Source: Emticicia sp. BO119 | GTDB lineage: Bacteria; Bacteroidota; Bacteroidia; Cytophagales; Spirosomataceae | Assembly (NCBI RefSeq): GCF_013912375.1 | Contig: NZ_JACETV010000001.1 | Location: 744,001 to 808,000, forward strand | DNA: 64,000 nucleotides | Reading direction: 5' to 3' | Shown: one piece after another, positions 1-9,343 of the stretch | Layout of the letters: each line of letters starts with the position of its first letter | How positions within the stretch are numbered: position 1 is the stretch's first letter | Program-made: the position numbers and the translations under genes | Notes under the pieces: generated by a model | Told to the model about the DNA's origin: nothing | Databases searched by the model: none | The model's input: only the letters and a program-made list of their open reading frames with translations

Positions 1-3000
1 AGCGGATTGCGCTCTTTGTTAACAAATAGTGACGGTACACTTTATTTCGTTGCCAATGATGGTATCAATGGGGATTTACTCTGGAAAAGTGACGGTTCTG
101 CTGACGGGACTGTTGTAGTAAAAGATATTTCTACCGGAAGCACAAGTTCTCAACCAAATAATATTACCAATGTGAACGGAAAAATATATTTCAAGGCAAG
201 GCCGGGAGGTGACCTCTATACTACCGGTGATGAAATATGGAGCCTCGGAACCTGTACTGATGCGAATAAAATTGTAAGTGCTATTGGTAAAACCAGCTTT
301 TTTAACAGTCAGCCGCAACCTGTTGCCGATACCCTTAGCTGTCATTGTGATTTATACAATAAGCTTATTACTACTATCAAGGCAACAGGAGAGATGCCGT
401 TGAGTAATGCGCTGGAGGTAAAAGAATGGATAGATGAGACCGCCTCAGATACTTTTGTCAGAAGACACTATGAGATTTATTCCAATTCGGATGCGGTAGC
501 CCAGGCGGCTGGTACGGGACGTGTAACTTTGTATTTTACTCAGGCTGATTTTGATGCCTATAACAATGCTGTAGGCGGAGATGCCTCCAAACTTCCAACC
601 AATAGCGATGATGATACAGGGAAAGCTAATGTCATCATCCATAGATATCCGGGTACGAGCGGGGATGAGAGCGGAACGCCGGAGAGTTATTCTGTAGAGC
701 CGGTTCTGATTAATCCGGAGAATTCAGCTATCAGTTGGAATAATGCCCTTGAAAGATGGGAGGTTACTTTTGCTACGGTAGGATTAGGCGGCTATTTCCT
801 GTATGGGCTGGAATTACCAGACCCTACGGAAGTTGCTGTTGATAAAACAGTGTTATGTGCCGGAGGCAGCGTTTCTTTAACGGCTACCTGCGAAACCGGA
901 ACAATAACCTGGTATAATCAGTCTTCAGGTGGTTCGGCTGTTGGTACAGGCTCGCCCCTGGTTATTGCAGTAAATACCACCACTACTTATTATGCAGCCT
1001 GCGAAGATGATGGAGCCACCAGTAACAGAATAGCTACAGATGAGGTAACGACGAACCCCATACCAAATGAGCCGATCGGGGCTGGTGTGAGTAGTACAGC
1101 GATTATTTATGGGAATCCGGTTACTTTGAATGCTGTTTGTACCACCGGAGATGTTGTCTGGTATAATCAGCTTTCAGGCGGTGCGGCTATTGGTACAGGT
1201 AATCTGGTTACTTTCTATCCGGCATCTACGGTTACCTATTATGCTACCTGTAAAACCAGTAATTGTGAAAGCAGTAAAGCTGGAACTCATGAGGTAGTCG
1301 TAACAGCTATGGATTTAGTGCCTTATATGGTGAAAAATATCAATATAGCTACTGACGAAAGCTCTGAACCGAACAAGTTTGTGGCCGTTAATGGTACGCT
1401 GTATTTTGTAGCAACAGATGGTATATCAGGTATTGAGTTATGGAAAACAGATGGAACAAATGAAGGAACTACCCTTGTAAAAGATATTACCTCCGGTGGA
1501 GATTCGGATATTTCCAGTCTGACCAATGTGAATGGTACGCTGTATTTCAGTAGAAAAACAGCGAGTTTTTACGAACTATGGAAATCTGATGGCTCGGATG
1601 CCGGAACTATAAAAGTAAAAGATGTGTGGGCCGTGAATCCCGGGCAGAGTATTGATGGTTTTCGGGCCCTGAATAGTGTCTTGTATTTTGTTGCTTTAAA
1701 TACCAGTGATCATGTAGCGGAGCTATGGAAAAGTGATGGAACCAGTGATGGTACTGTGCAAGTAATGAATATTAATGAGAATGGGGTAGATATAAGAGGA
1801 GATGAACTGGTAGTTATGAATAATGTTTTATATTTTCAGGCAAATACCGATGCTTATGGCACAGAATTGTGGAAGACTGACGGTGCAAACACTGAAATAG
1901 TAAAAGATATCGTGGAAGGGACAAGCGATTCGAGAGTACAGTACTTAACGAATGTCAATGGCATTTTATACTTTGCAGCCAGTGATGCTACAAACGGGCT
2001 GGAATTGTGGAAAACTGACGGAACAACTGACGGAACAATGCTTGTGAAAAACATCAGAGCGGGGGCTCTTCCCGGTAACCCGAATTTCTTAACTAATGTG
2101 GATGGTAAATTATATTTCAAAGCCCATAATGGCACCAACGGGGTAGAGCTATGGACCAGTGACGGTACAGAAGTCGGCACAGTAATGGTAAAAGACATAA
2201 CCCCGGGGAGTGGTAATTCTGACCCGGAATATATGACGGGTGTAAACGGAACTGTTTATTTTTTGGTTACAACCGAGGAAAATGGTAAAGAATTATGGAA
2301 AACGGATGGTACAAGCGATGGCACGATGCTCGTGAAGGACATTAAGCCTGGGAGCTCATCTTCGTTTTCTAACTATCTGACGAATCTGAACGGGAAGCTG
2401 TATTTTACTGCTGATAATGGTACGGATGGGTCTGAAATATGGACGAGTGATGGTACAGAAGCCGGTACAGTAATGGTGAAAGAAATTTATCCGGGTAGTA
2501 CCGGAAGCAACCCGAATTATTTAATTATTATGAATGGTAAACTATATTATAGTGCCAGAACCATCCATGATAACGTGAATTATGGCTATGAACTATGGAG
2601 TCTGGGGTCTTGTACGAGTAATAATCCGGTAGTAAATACGCTTAATAAGACCTCTTATTTTAATAGTCAGGTGCAACCGGGTGCAGAGGCATTAACGTGC
2701 CATTGCAGTGTATTTAATGGCCTTATCAGTGCTGTTGAAGCCACAGGAGCCAATCAGGTGAGTGGTGTTATTGATGCTAAAGAATGGATTGAAGAAACCG
2801 CTCCTGAGGCCTATGTGAAAAGACATTATGAGATTAATCCGGCATCTAATGCTACTACTGCAACAGGTAAGGTAACCTTATACTTTACACAGGCTGATTT
2901 TGATGCGTACTATGCAGCTAATACCGCGAGGTTATTTAATATTCCGCTTGACCATTGTGACATTGACGGCATCAGAAATATCAGGATAGTCAAACGGGCT

Positions 3001-4857
3001 GGCAGCAGTAGTGATGGCTCGGGATTACCCGAAACCTATATTGGCCCGATGACCATTATTGACCCTGAAGATGATGACATATTCTATAGTAATATCCAGG
3101 AACGCTGGGTAGTAAGTTTTGAAACAACGGGCTTTGGAGGGTATTTTCTGAAAGGTCAGGAAGTGGAAGCTCCTGAGTCGGCTTCGGTTAACCAGACCGC
3201 CATCTGTAGTGGTTCGGCTATTGAACTGACAGCTACCTGTACTCTGGGAACGGTAGTTTGGTATAATCAGGCAAGTGGCGGCAGTCCTATCGGAACTTCT
3301 CTTTCGGGTACCAGCTCGAAACTAAGCCAAAGCCCTACCGAAAGCACTACTTATTATGCCAGCTGTATCAGTGGCACTTATAGCAGTGCGACCAGAACGG
3401 CTACTGAGGAGGTGGCAGTAACTACACAACCAACTGACCCCACAAGCGTTTCGGTAAGTAATGCGGCTATTTGCAATGGTACTTCGGTTTCGCTGGAGGC
3501 TACCTGTACTACCGGAATGATTGTCTGGTATAATCAGGCCTCAGGCGGAACGGCTATCGGTACAGGCACAAGTCTCAGCCAGACACCCTCTATCGGCACT
3601 AATACTTATTATGCCACCTGTGAGAATAGTGCTTGTGTGAGTAGCAGAGTAGCCACCGACCCGGTAGTTGTGACCGCAATTCCTGCTGACCCGACGAGTG
3701 TTTCGGTCAATAATATGGCGATTTGCGACGGCACTTCAGTTTCTTTAACCGCTACGTGTGCCACCGGAACTGTTAAATGGTTTACACAGGCAACCGGAAG
3801 CACGCCGATAGGTACAGGCTCGCCGCTGAGCCAGTCGCCATCGGTCAATACTACCTATTATGCCAGTTGTATTAACGGCAATTGTGCGAGTGGCAGAATA
3901 AGTACAGGTGAAATAACTGTTAAAGTTAAACCTGATGCTCCTGTTATTTCTGGTAATACGGAGGAAGTATGTGCGGGTAGTAGTGTACAACTGACGGCTA
4001 CGTTATCCAGTGCATTTACTACTTCAGATTTCTACTGGACAGGCGGACATTCGGGTGTGATTATCACGGTTACACCACCAGCCACCAAGAACTATAAAGT
4101 AGTGGCTAATCTGGACGGTTGCAATAGTGATTCTTCTGCCGTCTTCACCGTATATATTACGCCGATTCCTGAAATTCCGGTTATCAGTGCTGATAATAAT
4201 ACCCTTTGCAAAGGCAGCTCTGCTGTACTTACGGGTACATGCCCGAGTTTATCAGATACATTTTTCTGGGTAGTGGCACAGCTCAGACCCAATACGCCGA
4301 TAAACCCTTATTATGAGCGCACAAGGGTAATAACAGAGCCGGGCATTTATAAGGGTTATTGCCAAACGTATAATGGTTGCAGAAGTGCAGAAACCAGTAT
4401 TACTATTACGCAGGATGATGATTGCAGCGGACAAAACTTTATTAAGGTGACTCCTGAAAAGCCTGTGGTTTGTCCGAACACATCCGTTACGCTTTCGGCG
4501 ACCGGCTGTACGGGCACTTTAACCTGGACGATCGGTACAAGTACTAAAACCGGCACTTCGGTTTCGGTAATGCCAAGCGTTAATACAACGTATTTTGTGC
4601 AATGCAGCACGGGAGGCTCAACCACCGTAGATGTGACCGTAGCCGCGACTAATGTAGTAGTGAATGCGAATATCACGACAGGAAAAGGTCAGACCAAAGC
4701 TGTAGAGACGATAGAATCAGCGAAGAAAATCGGTAGCCCTTCCTATAGCCCGTCGCCGAATATCAGCTATGAAGCCGGAAAATCAATTGTGCTAAAACCC
4801 GGTTTTGTGGTTGAAGCAGGCAGCGTGTTTAAAGCGGAGATTAAGGGGTGTAATTAG
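1..4857 (+). CDS. giant secreted ELWxxDGT-repeat / Ig-like protein with GC-x C-terminus (5' end missing)
   Basis: The frame is open from base 1, so the N-terminus and any signal peptide lie outside the window. The visible 1619 codons hold two copies of a composite block: several repeats of about 45 residues with the core ELWKTDGT...GT..VKDI, then a Cys-containing domain (SLG.CT... LYFTQADFDAY ... GGYFL). The first block ends near residue 275, the second near residue 1055. A run of Ig-like beta domains (core TWYNQ.SGG..IGTG) follows each block. The last 80 residues have the repeating KAVETI...VLKPGF.VEAGSVFKAEI pattern and end in KGCN, which fits the 3-coathanger stack / GC-x C-terminal domain of Bacteroidota surface proteins. 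Likely role: exported or surface-attached protein; ligand unknown. The ELW repeats may form a beta-propeller. Family call is strong, function is not. Confidence 0.85.
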   Translation, partial: SGLRSLLTNSDGTLYFVANDGINGDLLWKSDGSADGTVVVKDISTGSTSSQPNNITNVNGKIYFKARPGGDLYTTGDEIWSLGTCTDANKIVSAIGKTSFFNSQPQPVADTLSCHCDLYNKLITTIKATGEMPLSNALEVKEWIDETASDTFVRRHYEIYSNSDAVAQAAGTGRVTLYFTQADFDAYNNAVGGDASKLPTNSDDDTGKANVIIHRYPGTSGDESGTPESYSVEPVLINPENSAISWNNALERWEVTFATVGLGGYFLYGLELPDPTEVAVDKTVLCAGGSVSLTATCETGTITWYNQSSGGSAVGTGSPLVIAVNTTTTYYAACEDDGATSNRIATDEVTTNPIPNEPIGAGVSSTAIIYGNPVTLNAVCTTGDVVWYNQLSGGAAIGTGNLVTFYPASTVTYYATCKTSNCESSKAGTHEVVVTAMDLVPYMVKNINIATDESSEPNKFVAVNGTLYFVATDGISGIELWKTDGTNEGTTLVKDITSGGDSDISSLTNVNGTLYFSRKTASFYELWKSDGSDAGTIKVKDVWAVNPGQSIDGFRALNSVLYFVALNTSDHVAELWKSDGTSDGTVQVMNINENGVDIRGDELVVMNNVLYFQANTDAYGTELWKTDGANTEIVKDIVEGTSDSRVQYLTNVNGILYFAASDATNGLELWKTDGTTDGTMLVKNIRAGALPGNPNFLTNVDGKLYFKAHNGTNGVELWTSDGTEVGTVMVKDITPGSGNSDPEYMTGVNGTVYFLVTTEENGKELWKTDGTSDGTMLVKDIKPGSSSSFSNYLTNLNGKLYFTADNGTDGSEIWTSDGTEAGTVMVKEIYPGSTGSNPNYLIIMNGKLYYSARTIHDNVNYGYELWSLGSCTSNNPVVNTLNKTSYFNSQVQPGAEALTCHCSVFNGLISAVEATGANQVSGVIDAKEWIEETAPEAYVKRHYEINPASNATTATGKVTLYFTQADFDAYYAANTARLFNIPLDHCDIDGIRNIRIVKRAGSSSDGSGLPETYIGPMTIIDPEDDDIFYSNIQERWVVSFETTGFGGYFLKGQEVEAPESASVNQTAICSGSAIELTATCTLGTVVWYNQASGGSPIGTSLSGTSSKLSQSPTESTTYYASCISGTYSSATRTATEEVAVTTQPTDPTSVSVSNAAICNGTSVSLEATCTTGMIVWYNQASGGTAIGTGTSLSQTPSIGTNTYYATCENSACVSSRVATDPVVVTAIPADPTSVSVNNMAICDGTSVSLTATCATGTVKWFTQATGSTPIGTGSPLSQSPSVNTTYYASCINGNCASGRISTGEITVKVKPDAPVISGNTEEVCAGSSVQLTATLSSAFTTSDFYWTGGHSGVIITVTPPATKNYKVVANLDGCNSDSSAVFTVYITPIPEIPVISADNNTLCKGSSAVLTGTCPSLSDTFFWVVAQLRPNTPINPYYERTRVITEPGIYKGYCQTYNGCRSAETSITITQDDDCSGQNFIKVTPEKPVVCPNTSVTLSATGCTGTLTWTIGTSTKTGTSVSVMPSVNTTYFVQCSTGGSTTVDVTVAATNVVVNANITTGKGQTKAVETIESAKKIGSPSYSPSPNISYEAGKSIVLKPGFVVEAGSVFKAEIKGCN

Positions 4858-4873
4858 TTTTAAGGCGTATCCA

Positions 4874-4905
4874 CCCAACCCTCTCCGTTTTGGAGAAGGT
4901 TGGGG
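4874..4905. terminator. hairpin between convergent genes
   Basis: CCCAACC-CTCTCC and GGAGAAGG-TTGGG pair around a short T-rich loop, between the stop of the repeat protein and the stop of the permease gene. It has no long T-run, so it may work by structure alone or be a dispersed repeat. Confidence 0.45.
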
Positions 4906-4940
4906 AGTGATAAACTCTACCGAAACATTGTGCCGGAGAC

Positions 4941-7604
4941 TTATTCAATTCTTAAACTCTTAATAGGATTCATCAACGCAGCCTTAATACTCTGAAAACT
5001 AACCGTCAGTAACGCCACAGCAATCGCCAATAACCCAGCCACAGCAAATATCCACCAACTGATTTCAACCCGATAAGCAAAGTCCTGCAACCATCGGCTC
5101 ATCACAAACCAGGCAATAGGGGTCACAATCAGAATGGCAATCAGAATTAGCTTGATAAAATCTTTAGACAACAACACAACCACACTAAGCACCGATGCGC
5201 CCAATACCTTACGCACCCCAATCTCCTTGGTTCTTTGCTGAGCCGTAAACATAGCCAGTCCAAATAAACCCAGACAAGAAATAATAATCGTAAGAGTGGC
5301 AAAAATACTGAACAACTGTCCCGTCCGTTGCTCTGCCTGATAAGTCTTATTAAACCTGTCATTTAAGAACGAATAAGAAAACGGATTGTTAGTTTGCGCT
5401 TTCCATTTCTGTTCTAATACCTCCAGTAAACTCGGAATATCACTGGTGCGCACCCTGATAGCCATCTGATAAGTATCAGCACCATAATACATAACCAGAG
5501 GTGCAATGCGGTTATGAATCGACTCAAAATGAAAATCTTTTACTACACCGATAACGGTAAATATGCGTTTACTGTCAGGCTCTCCGTTACCCAACGTTCT
5601 CAATTGTTGACCAATCGCGTTCTTGAAACCAAACTCTCTCGCTGCAGCTTCATTAATTAATACCGCAGCTGTATCCGAACGTATATCTTTAGAAAAATTA
5701 CGCCCGGCTGCCAGACTAATGCCCAGAGTAGGCAAATAATCATTATCAATATTATAAGTCTTATCCCGATAAGTAGCCGGATGATCCGAACCATTTACCA
5801 GCTCAAACCCATCTGCACCATCGTTCGATGCCCCTGCAGGAATATACCCCGCCATAGTAGCATTGGCTACCTGAGATAATTGCTTGATTTCATTTTTAAA
5901 ACTGTTTAACTGTTTATCTAACACATAGGTATCATGCAAAACTATTACCTGGTCTTTATCAAAACCCACTTTTTTATTCTGAATAAAATTCAACTGCCTA
6001 TACACTACTATCGTACCGATAATCATGCCGATAGAAACCACAAATTGTGTGGTAACCAGAGTACTACGTAACCAGCTACTCTTGAATCCTGCACTGATTT
6101 TACCTTTCAATACACTCACAGGCATGAAAGCAGACAGGAAAAACGCCGGATAACTGCCCGCCAGTAAGCCAATAAAAAGGCACGCCAATAAAATAGCAGG
6201 AAGCATCATACCCTTTACTAACACGCTTACATCAAATGCCTTACCCGATAACTGGTTAAAATAAGGCAATGCCAGCGCGACTATCACCAAAGCAACCCCT
6301 AAAGCCATAAAAGTAACCAACACCGACTCGCTCAAAAACTGCCCTATTAGCTGGCCTTGCACCGAGCCCAGTACTTTGCGTATTCCCACTTCTTTAGCCC
6401 TATTAGCCGAACCTGCCGTCGAAAGATTCATAAAATTGATACAGGCAACCATCAAAATAAATAAAGCAATAGCCGAAAATATATACACATATTTAATATC
6501 ACTATTGGCTTCAATTTCCCCTTCCATGTGTGAGTCCAGATGAATGCCAGTAACGGGTTGAAAAACAAAATCGACTTTATCGCCTCTTTTTCTGAACTCA
6601 GCATGGCTAATCCCTATAAATTCCTGAATTTCAGGACCAATGTATTTTTCAATAATCGCAGGCATAGCAGCATTCAATTTATTGATAGTATATCCTTCGC
6701 GAAGTACTACATAAGTAAGCGCTCCACTTGATAGCCATTTTTCACCCAGTTGCTCACCATTTATTGAAGCAAACATATCATAATGGAAATGTGTATTAGA
6801 CGGTACATCCTTACAAATTCCGGTTATTCTGTACACATCTTTTTCACCAAAGATTAGAGTTTTTCCGATAGGGTCTGCATCGCCGAAATATTTGTTAGCA
6901 ATGGTTTGGGTAATTACCAATGTTTTCGGTTCTCTAAGAATAGTTTTGGGGTTTCCTTTCAGCAATGGAATAGAAAATACATTAAAGAAATTGGAGTCAG
7001 CAAAAATAACGCGCTCTTCCTTAAAACTCTCAATACCTTTTTTTACAATAAATGTCCCCCTGGAAACCATTCTCGTAGCAGCTTCAATTCCAGGAATTTC
7101 CCGTACTAATGCTGGGCCTGCAGGTGCACTTGCAAAGGCATTCTTTATTTCTTTGCCAGCCAGCATACCATTGATTTCCATTCTATACATACGATTAGCC
7201 CTGGCATGATAATTATCATAGCTTAATTCATGCTGAACAAACAAAACAATGAGCAGGCACGAGGCTAATCCAATGGCAAGCCCAAATATATTAATGGTTG
7301 TGTAAGCCTTGCGAAGCATCAGGTTACGCCAGGCGATTTTAAGATAGTTACGAAGCATAATAGGAGAGAGGGATATAGTTGAGTTATGATTTTTCGATTG
7401 ATTGCTGAAAAAATAAGGCGTCAGGTATTGTAGCGCCGCACGCCAGTAATCTTTATTAGCTTGGCGAATACTTACCTGCGTTAGGCGTTTCTGATAAAAC
7501 TCATGTAAATCACCCTGTACATCTTCTTTCATATCCGGCGACAGAAACCAGTCAAGCAGACGGTCTGGCCAGCGGGGTGGGGTGGGTAGTTTATTTTCGT
7601 TCAT
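4941..7604 (-). CDS. MacB-like FtsX-type ABC permease with N-terminal permease prefix domain
   Basis: Inner-membrane permease of 887 residues. Residues about 5-75 form the cytoplasmic prefix (PPRWPDRLLDWF ... EDVQGDLHEFY) typical of Bacteroidota permeases controlled by PadR. Then comes a first MacB/FtsX half: TM helix near 95-120, periplasmic domain to about 370, three-helix FtsX bundle with the coupling signature NRAKEVGIRKVLGS near 405. The second half runs from about 505, with QQRTKEIGVRKVLGAS near 790 before the last helices. Such proteins need an ABC ATPase of MacB type, but none is encoded nearby, so it is an orphan permease. Substrate unknown; the family moves lipoproteins or peptides, or transmits mechanical signals. 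It lies 16 bp after a padR gene and is surely co-transcribed with it. Confidence 0.9.
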   Translation of the reverse strand: MNENKLPTPPRWPDRLLDWFLSPDMKEDVQGDLHEFYQKRLTQVSIRQANKDYWRAALQYLTPYFFSNQSKNHNSTISLSPIMLRNYLKIAWRNLMLRKAYTTINIFGLAIGLASCLLIVLFVQHELSYDNYHARANRMYRMEINGMLAGKEIKNAFASAPAGPALVREIPGIEAATRMVSRGTFIVKKGIESFKEERVIFADSNFFNVFSIPLLKGNPKTILREPKTLVITQTIANKYFGDADPIGKTLIFGEKDVYRITGICKDVPSNTHFHYDMFASINGEQLGEKWLSSGALTYVVLREGYTINKLNAAMPAIIEKYIGPEIQEFIGISHAEFRKRGDKVDFVFQPVTGIHLDSHMEGEIEANSDIKYVYIFSAIALFILMVACINFMNLSTAGSANRAKEVGIRKVLGSVQGQLIGQFLSESVLVTFMALGVALVIVALALPYFNQLSGKAFDVSVLVKGMMLPAILLACLFIGLLAGSYPAFFLSAFMPVSVLKGKISAGFKSSWLRSTLVTTQFVVSIGMIIGTIVVYRQLNFIQNKKVGFDKDQVIVLHDTYVLDKQLNSFKNEIKQLSQVANATMAGYIPAGASNDGADGFELVNGSDHPATYRDKTYNIDNDYLPTLGISLAAGRNFSKDIRSDTAAVLINEAAAREFGFKNAIGQQLRTLGNGEPDSKRIFTVIGVVKDFHFESIHNRIAPLVMYYGADTYQMAIRVRTSDIPSLLEVLEQKWKAQTNNPFSYSFLNDRFNKTYQAEQRTGQLFSIFATLTIIISCLGLFGLAMFTAQQRTKEIGVRKVLGASVLSVVVLLSKDFIKLILIAILIVTPIAWFVMSRWLQDFAYRVEISWWIFAVAGLLAIAVALLTVSFQSIKAALMNPIKSLRIE

Positions 7605-7620
7605 AATAGCTTTTTCATAG

Positions 7621-7959
7621 TTATTTAATGATCACTTGCAGTTTACCTGCCGGAATCTCCTGCCAGAGGTTTGCCCGCATTTCCTGTATTTCAAGGAGTG
7701 CTTTGCTTCCGGTTGCAGTAATAGCAAAGAAACGTTTGCGCCGGCCACCGCGTTCGGCTGTGGCACCACCTAATTCAGATGCCAAGTAGCCCTTCTCTTC
7801 CAGACGGTAAAGCGTAGCATGCACGGCGCTCATTGTAATGGCACGCCCTGTTTGTTGTTGCAGTCGCTCCCAGATAGTTACCCCATAGGCCTCTTCCGAA
7901 CACCCGGCTATCACCAGTAAAACTACTTCTTCAAACTCTCCTAAAAAGGTTCTTTTCAT
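7621..7959 (-). CDS. PadR family transcriptional regulator
   Basis: Protein of 112 residues with the PadR winged helix: LGEFEEVVLLVIA at the N-terminus, YGVTIWERLQQQTG, then the recognition region MSAVHATLYRLEEKGYL and the basic wing GGRRKRFFAITATG. It is the first gene of a two-gene unit with the permease at 4941-7604, which it probably represses or autoregulates. PadR proteins normally bind near their own promoter; the upstream region (7960-8115) carries a sigma-54-like promoter and paired inverted repeats. Confidence 0.92.
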   Translation of the reverse strand: MKRTFLGEFEEVVLLVIAGCSEEAYGVTIWERLQQQTGRAITMSAVHATLYRLEEKGYLASELGGATAERGGRRKRFFAITATGSKALLEIQEMRANLWQEIPAGKLQVIIK

Positions 7960-7998
7960 AAATTTTCGAGTTAAAAATGATTTGTTATAATAATAGAA

Positions 7999-8014
7999 AA
8001 CAAATAGAATGCCA
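7999..8014 (-). promoter_or_regulatory. sigma-54-type promoter of the padR-permease unit
   Basis: On the minus strand this reads TGGCATTCTATTTGTT. It fits the sigma-54 consensus TGGCAY-R-N4-TTGCW at all but two positions, with the GG and the -12 G at the correct spacing. The start codon of padR is about 40 bp downstream. The -12 C is replaced by T, so the match is good but not perfect. Confidence 0.55.
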
Positions 8015-8075
8015 GAATTGAAAAATGCCCTCAGAAGCTCATATAGGCCAATTATGTCTTTTTAATTAACAAGGA

Positions 8076-8115
8076 TTTGTCCAAAAACGGACAAAGATTG
8101 CGTCCGACTATGGAC
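8076..8115. promoter_or_regulatory. two tandem GTCC-N6-GGAC inverted repeats (enhancer or operator)
   Basis: The first copy has 7-bp arms, TTTGTCC at 8076-8082 and GGACAAA at 8089-8095. The second is GTCC at 8102-8105 and GGAC at 8112-8115. Both have a 6-base spacer and they start 23 bp apart, about two helical turns. They lie 60-100 bp upstream of the sigma-54-like promoter, the usual place for an NtrC-type activator site. They could also serve the divergent oxidoreductase gene. Confidence 0.55.
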
Positions 8116-8179
8116 ACAACCTTTCTAGATACAAAGTAGACTGACAAACCAGCAAATCGACAATCAGGCATTCATTAGG

Positions 8180-8187
8180 TAGATTTG
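8180..8187 (+). promoter_or_regulatory. possible -7 box (TAGATTTG) for the oxidoreductase gene
   Basis: Exact match to the Bacteroidota -7 consensus TAnnTTTG, 90 bp before the chosen ATG. No convincing -33 TTG is visible at the right distance, so support is weak. Confidence 0.3.
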
Positions 8188-8276
8188 CAAAAGACCTAAA
8201 GAAATATGGCAAAGTTTTTGGGTTCCTGAATTATTATCTCCGATATTTGCTTTACTTCAAAACCTACCTGTTCAGC

Positions 8277-9251
8277 ATGAAAAAAATCAACTGGGGAATT
8301 ATCGGCTGCGGTGATGTAACTGAGCTCAAAAGCGGCCCCGCTTTTAATAAAGTACCCAACTCAGCATTAATAGCCGTCATGCGTCGCGATGCCGCAAAGG
8401 CAGAAGATTACGCAAAACGGCACGGCGTACCCAAATGGTATAGCGATGCCCACGACCTAATAAACGACCCGGATATTAATGCCATCTACGTGGCCACACC
8501 ACCCTCTACCCACGAAGAATATACCCTTGCGGCTTTCAATGCCGGAAAACCTGTATATGTAGAGAAACCCATGTCAGGTGATTATGCCTCTGCCGTAAGA
8601 ATGGCCAAAGCAGCCAGAGATAAAAACATCAAACTCGTAGTAGCGCATTATCGCCGAGAGCAACAGCGATTCAAAAAAGTAAAACAACTCATTGCAGATA
8701 AAGCGATTGGAGACGTCCGTCTGGTTCGTCTTGAATTAGCCAAAACTCCCTTAACACCCGAGGAACTGCAAGACCCTAAAACCATCTGGCGTATCGACCC
8801 CGCTACGGCAGGTGGTGGTTTATTCCATGATCTCTCCCCACATCAATTAGATTTAATGCATTATTTCTTTGGCGAAGTAGAGAAGGTAACAGGTCTGGCC
8901 ACCAATCAGGCAGGATTCTACAATGCCGATGATATGGTAATTTCCAATGTCTTATTTAAAAGCGGAGTGGTCTTTAACGGTACCTGGTGCTTCAATGCAG
9001 GCAAAGCCGCTGATTACTGCGAGATACAGGGTACAAAAGGCAGAATAAGCTTCACAGTTTTCAGTACTGATAACATCATAGTAGAAGTTGACGGCAAATC
9101 AGAAGTACTCACATTCGACCCCCTCCTGCACGTGCAACAACCGATGATTGAAGCTGTTGTAAATTATTTCTCAGACAAAGGGCCAAATCCGGATAGCGGC
9201 TACGAAGGTGCAGAAGTGATGCGTTTAATTGAGAGTTGTGTTAGGAGGTAA
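8277..9251 (+). CDS. Gfo/Idh/MocA family NAD(P)-dependent oxidoreductase
   Basis: Protein of 324 residues. The Rossmann motif WGIIGCGDVTE at the very N-terminus fixes the start at the ATG at 8277; an in-frame start 30 bp upstream would add ten residues before the dinucleotide fold. The family motif VEKPMSGDY follows near residue 95, then the C-terminal alpha/beta substrate domain (TAGGGLFHDLSPHQLDLM, with the conserved His region). These enzymes oxidise or reduce sugars, inositols or similar polyols using NAD(P). No signal peptide, so cytoplasmic. It stands alone between a divergent padR and a convergent S74 gene. Substrate cannot be read from sequence. Confidence 0.9.
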   Translation: MKKINWGIIGCGDVTELKSGPAFNKVPNSALIAVMRRDAAKAEDYAKRHGVPKWYSDAHDLINDPDINAIYVATPPSTHEEYTLAAFNAGKPVYVEKPMSGDYASAVRMAKAARDKNIKLVVAHYRREQQRFKKVKQLIADKAIGDVRLVRLELAKTPLTPEELQDPKTIWRIDPATAGGGLFHDLSPHQLDLMHYFFGEVEKVTGLATNQAGFYNADDMVISNVLFKSGVVFNGTWCFNAGKAADYCEIQGTKGRISFTVFSTDNIIVEVDGKSEVLTFDPLLHVQQPMIEAVVNYFSDKGPNPDSGYEGAEVMRLIESCVRR

Positions 9252-9297
9252 GAATTAAGTGTTTGTTCTTATAAGAAATCAGAATCAATTCTTGATG

Positions 9298-9333
9298 AAC
9301 ATTGTCACATTATGGTTTAAATGTGACAATGTT
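9298..9333. terminator. bidirectional terminator hairpin
   Basis: A perfect 14-bp stem, AACATTGTCACATT at 9298-9311 with its complement at 9320-9333, 8-nt loop, followed by TTTT. It separates the convergent oxidoreductase and S74 genes. Confidence 0.8.
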
Positions 9334-9343
9334 TTAAGTTGAT

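Noticed and set aside
4941-7604. Transmembrane-looking frames inside the permease gene on both strands
   Set aside because: They are out-of-frame shadows of the permease; hydrophobicity arises from the same codons.
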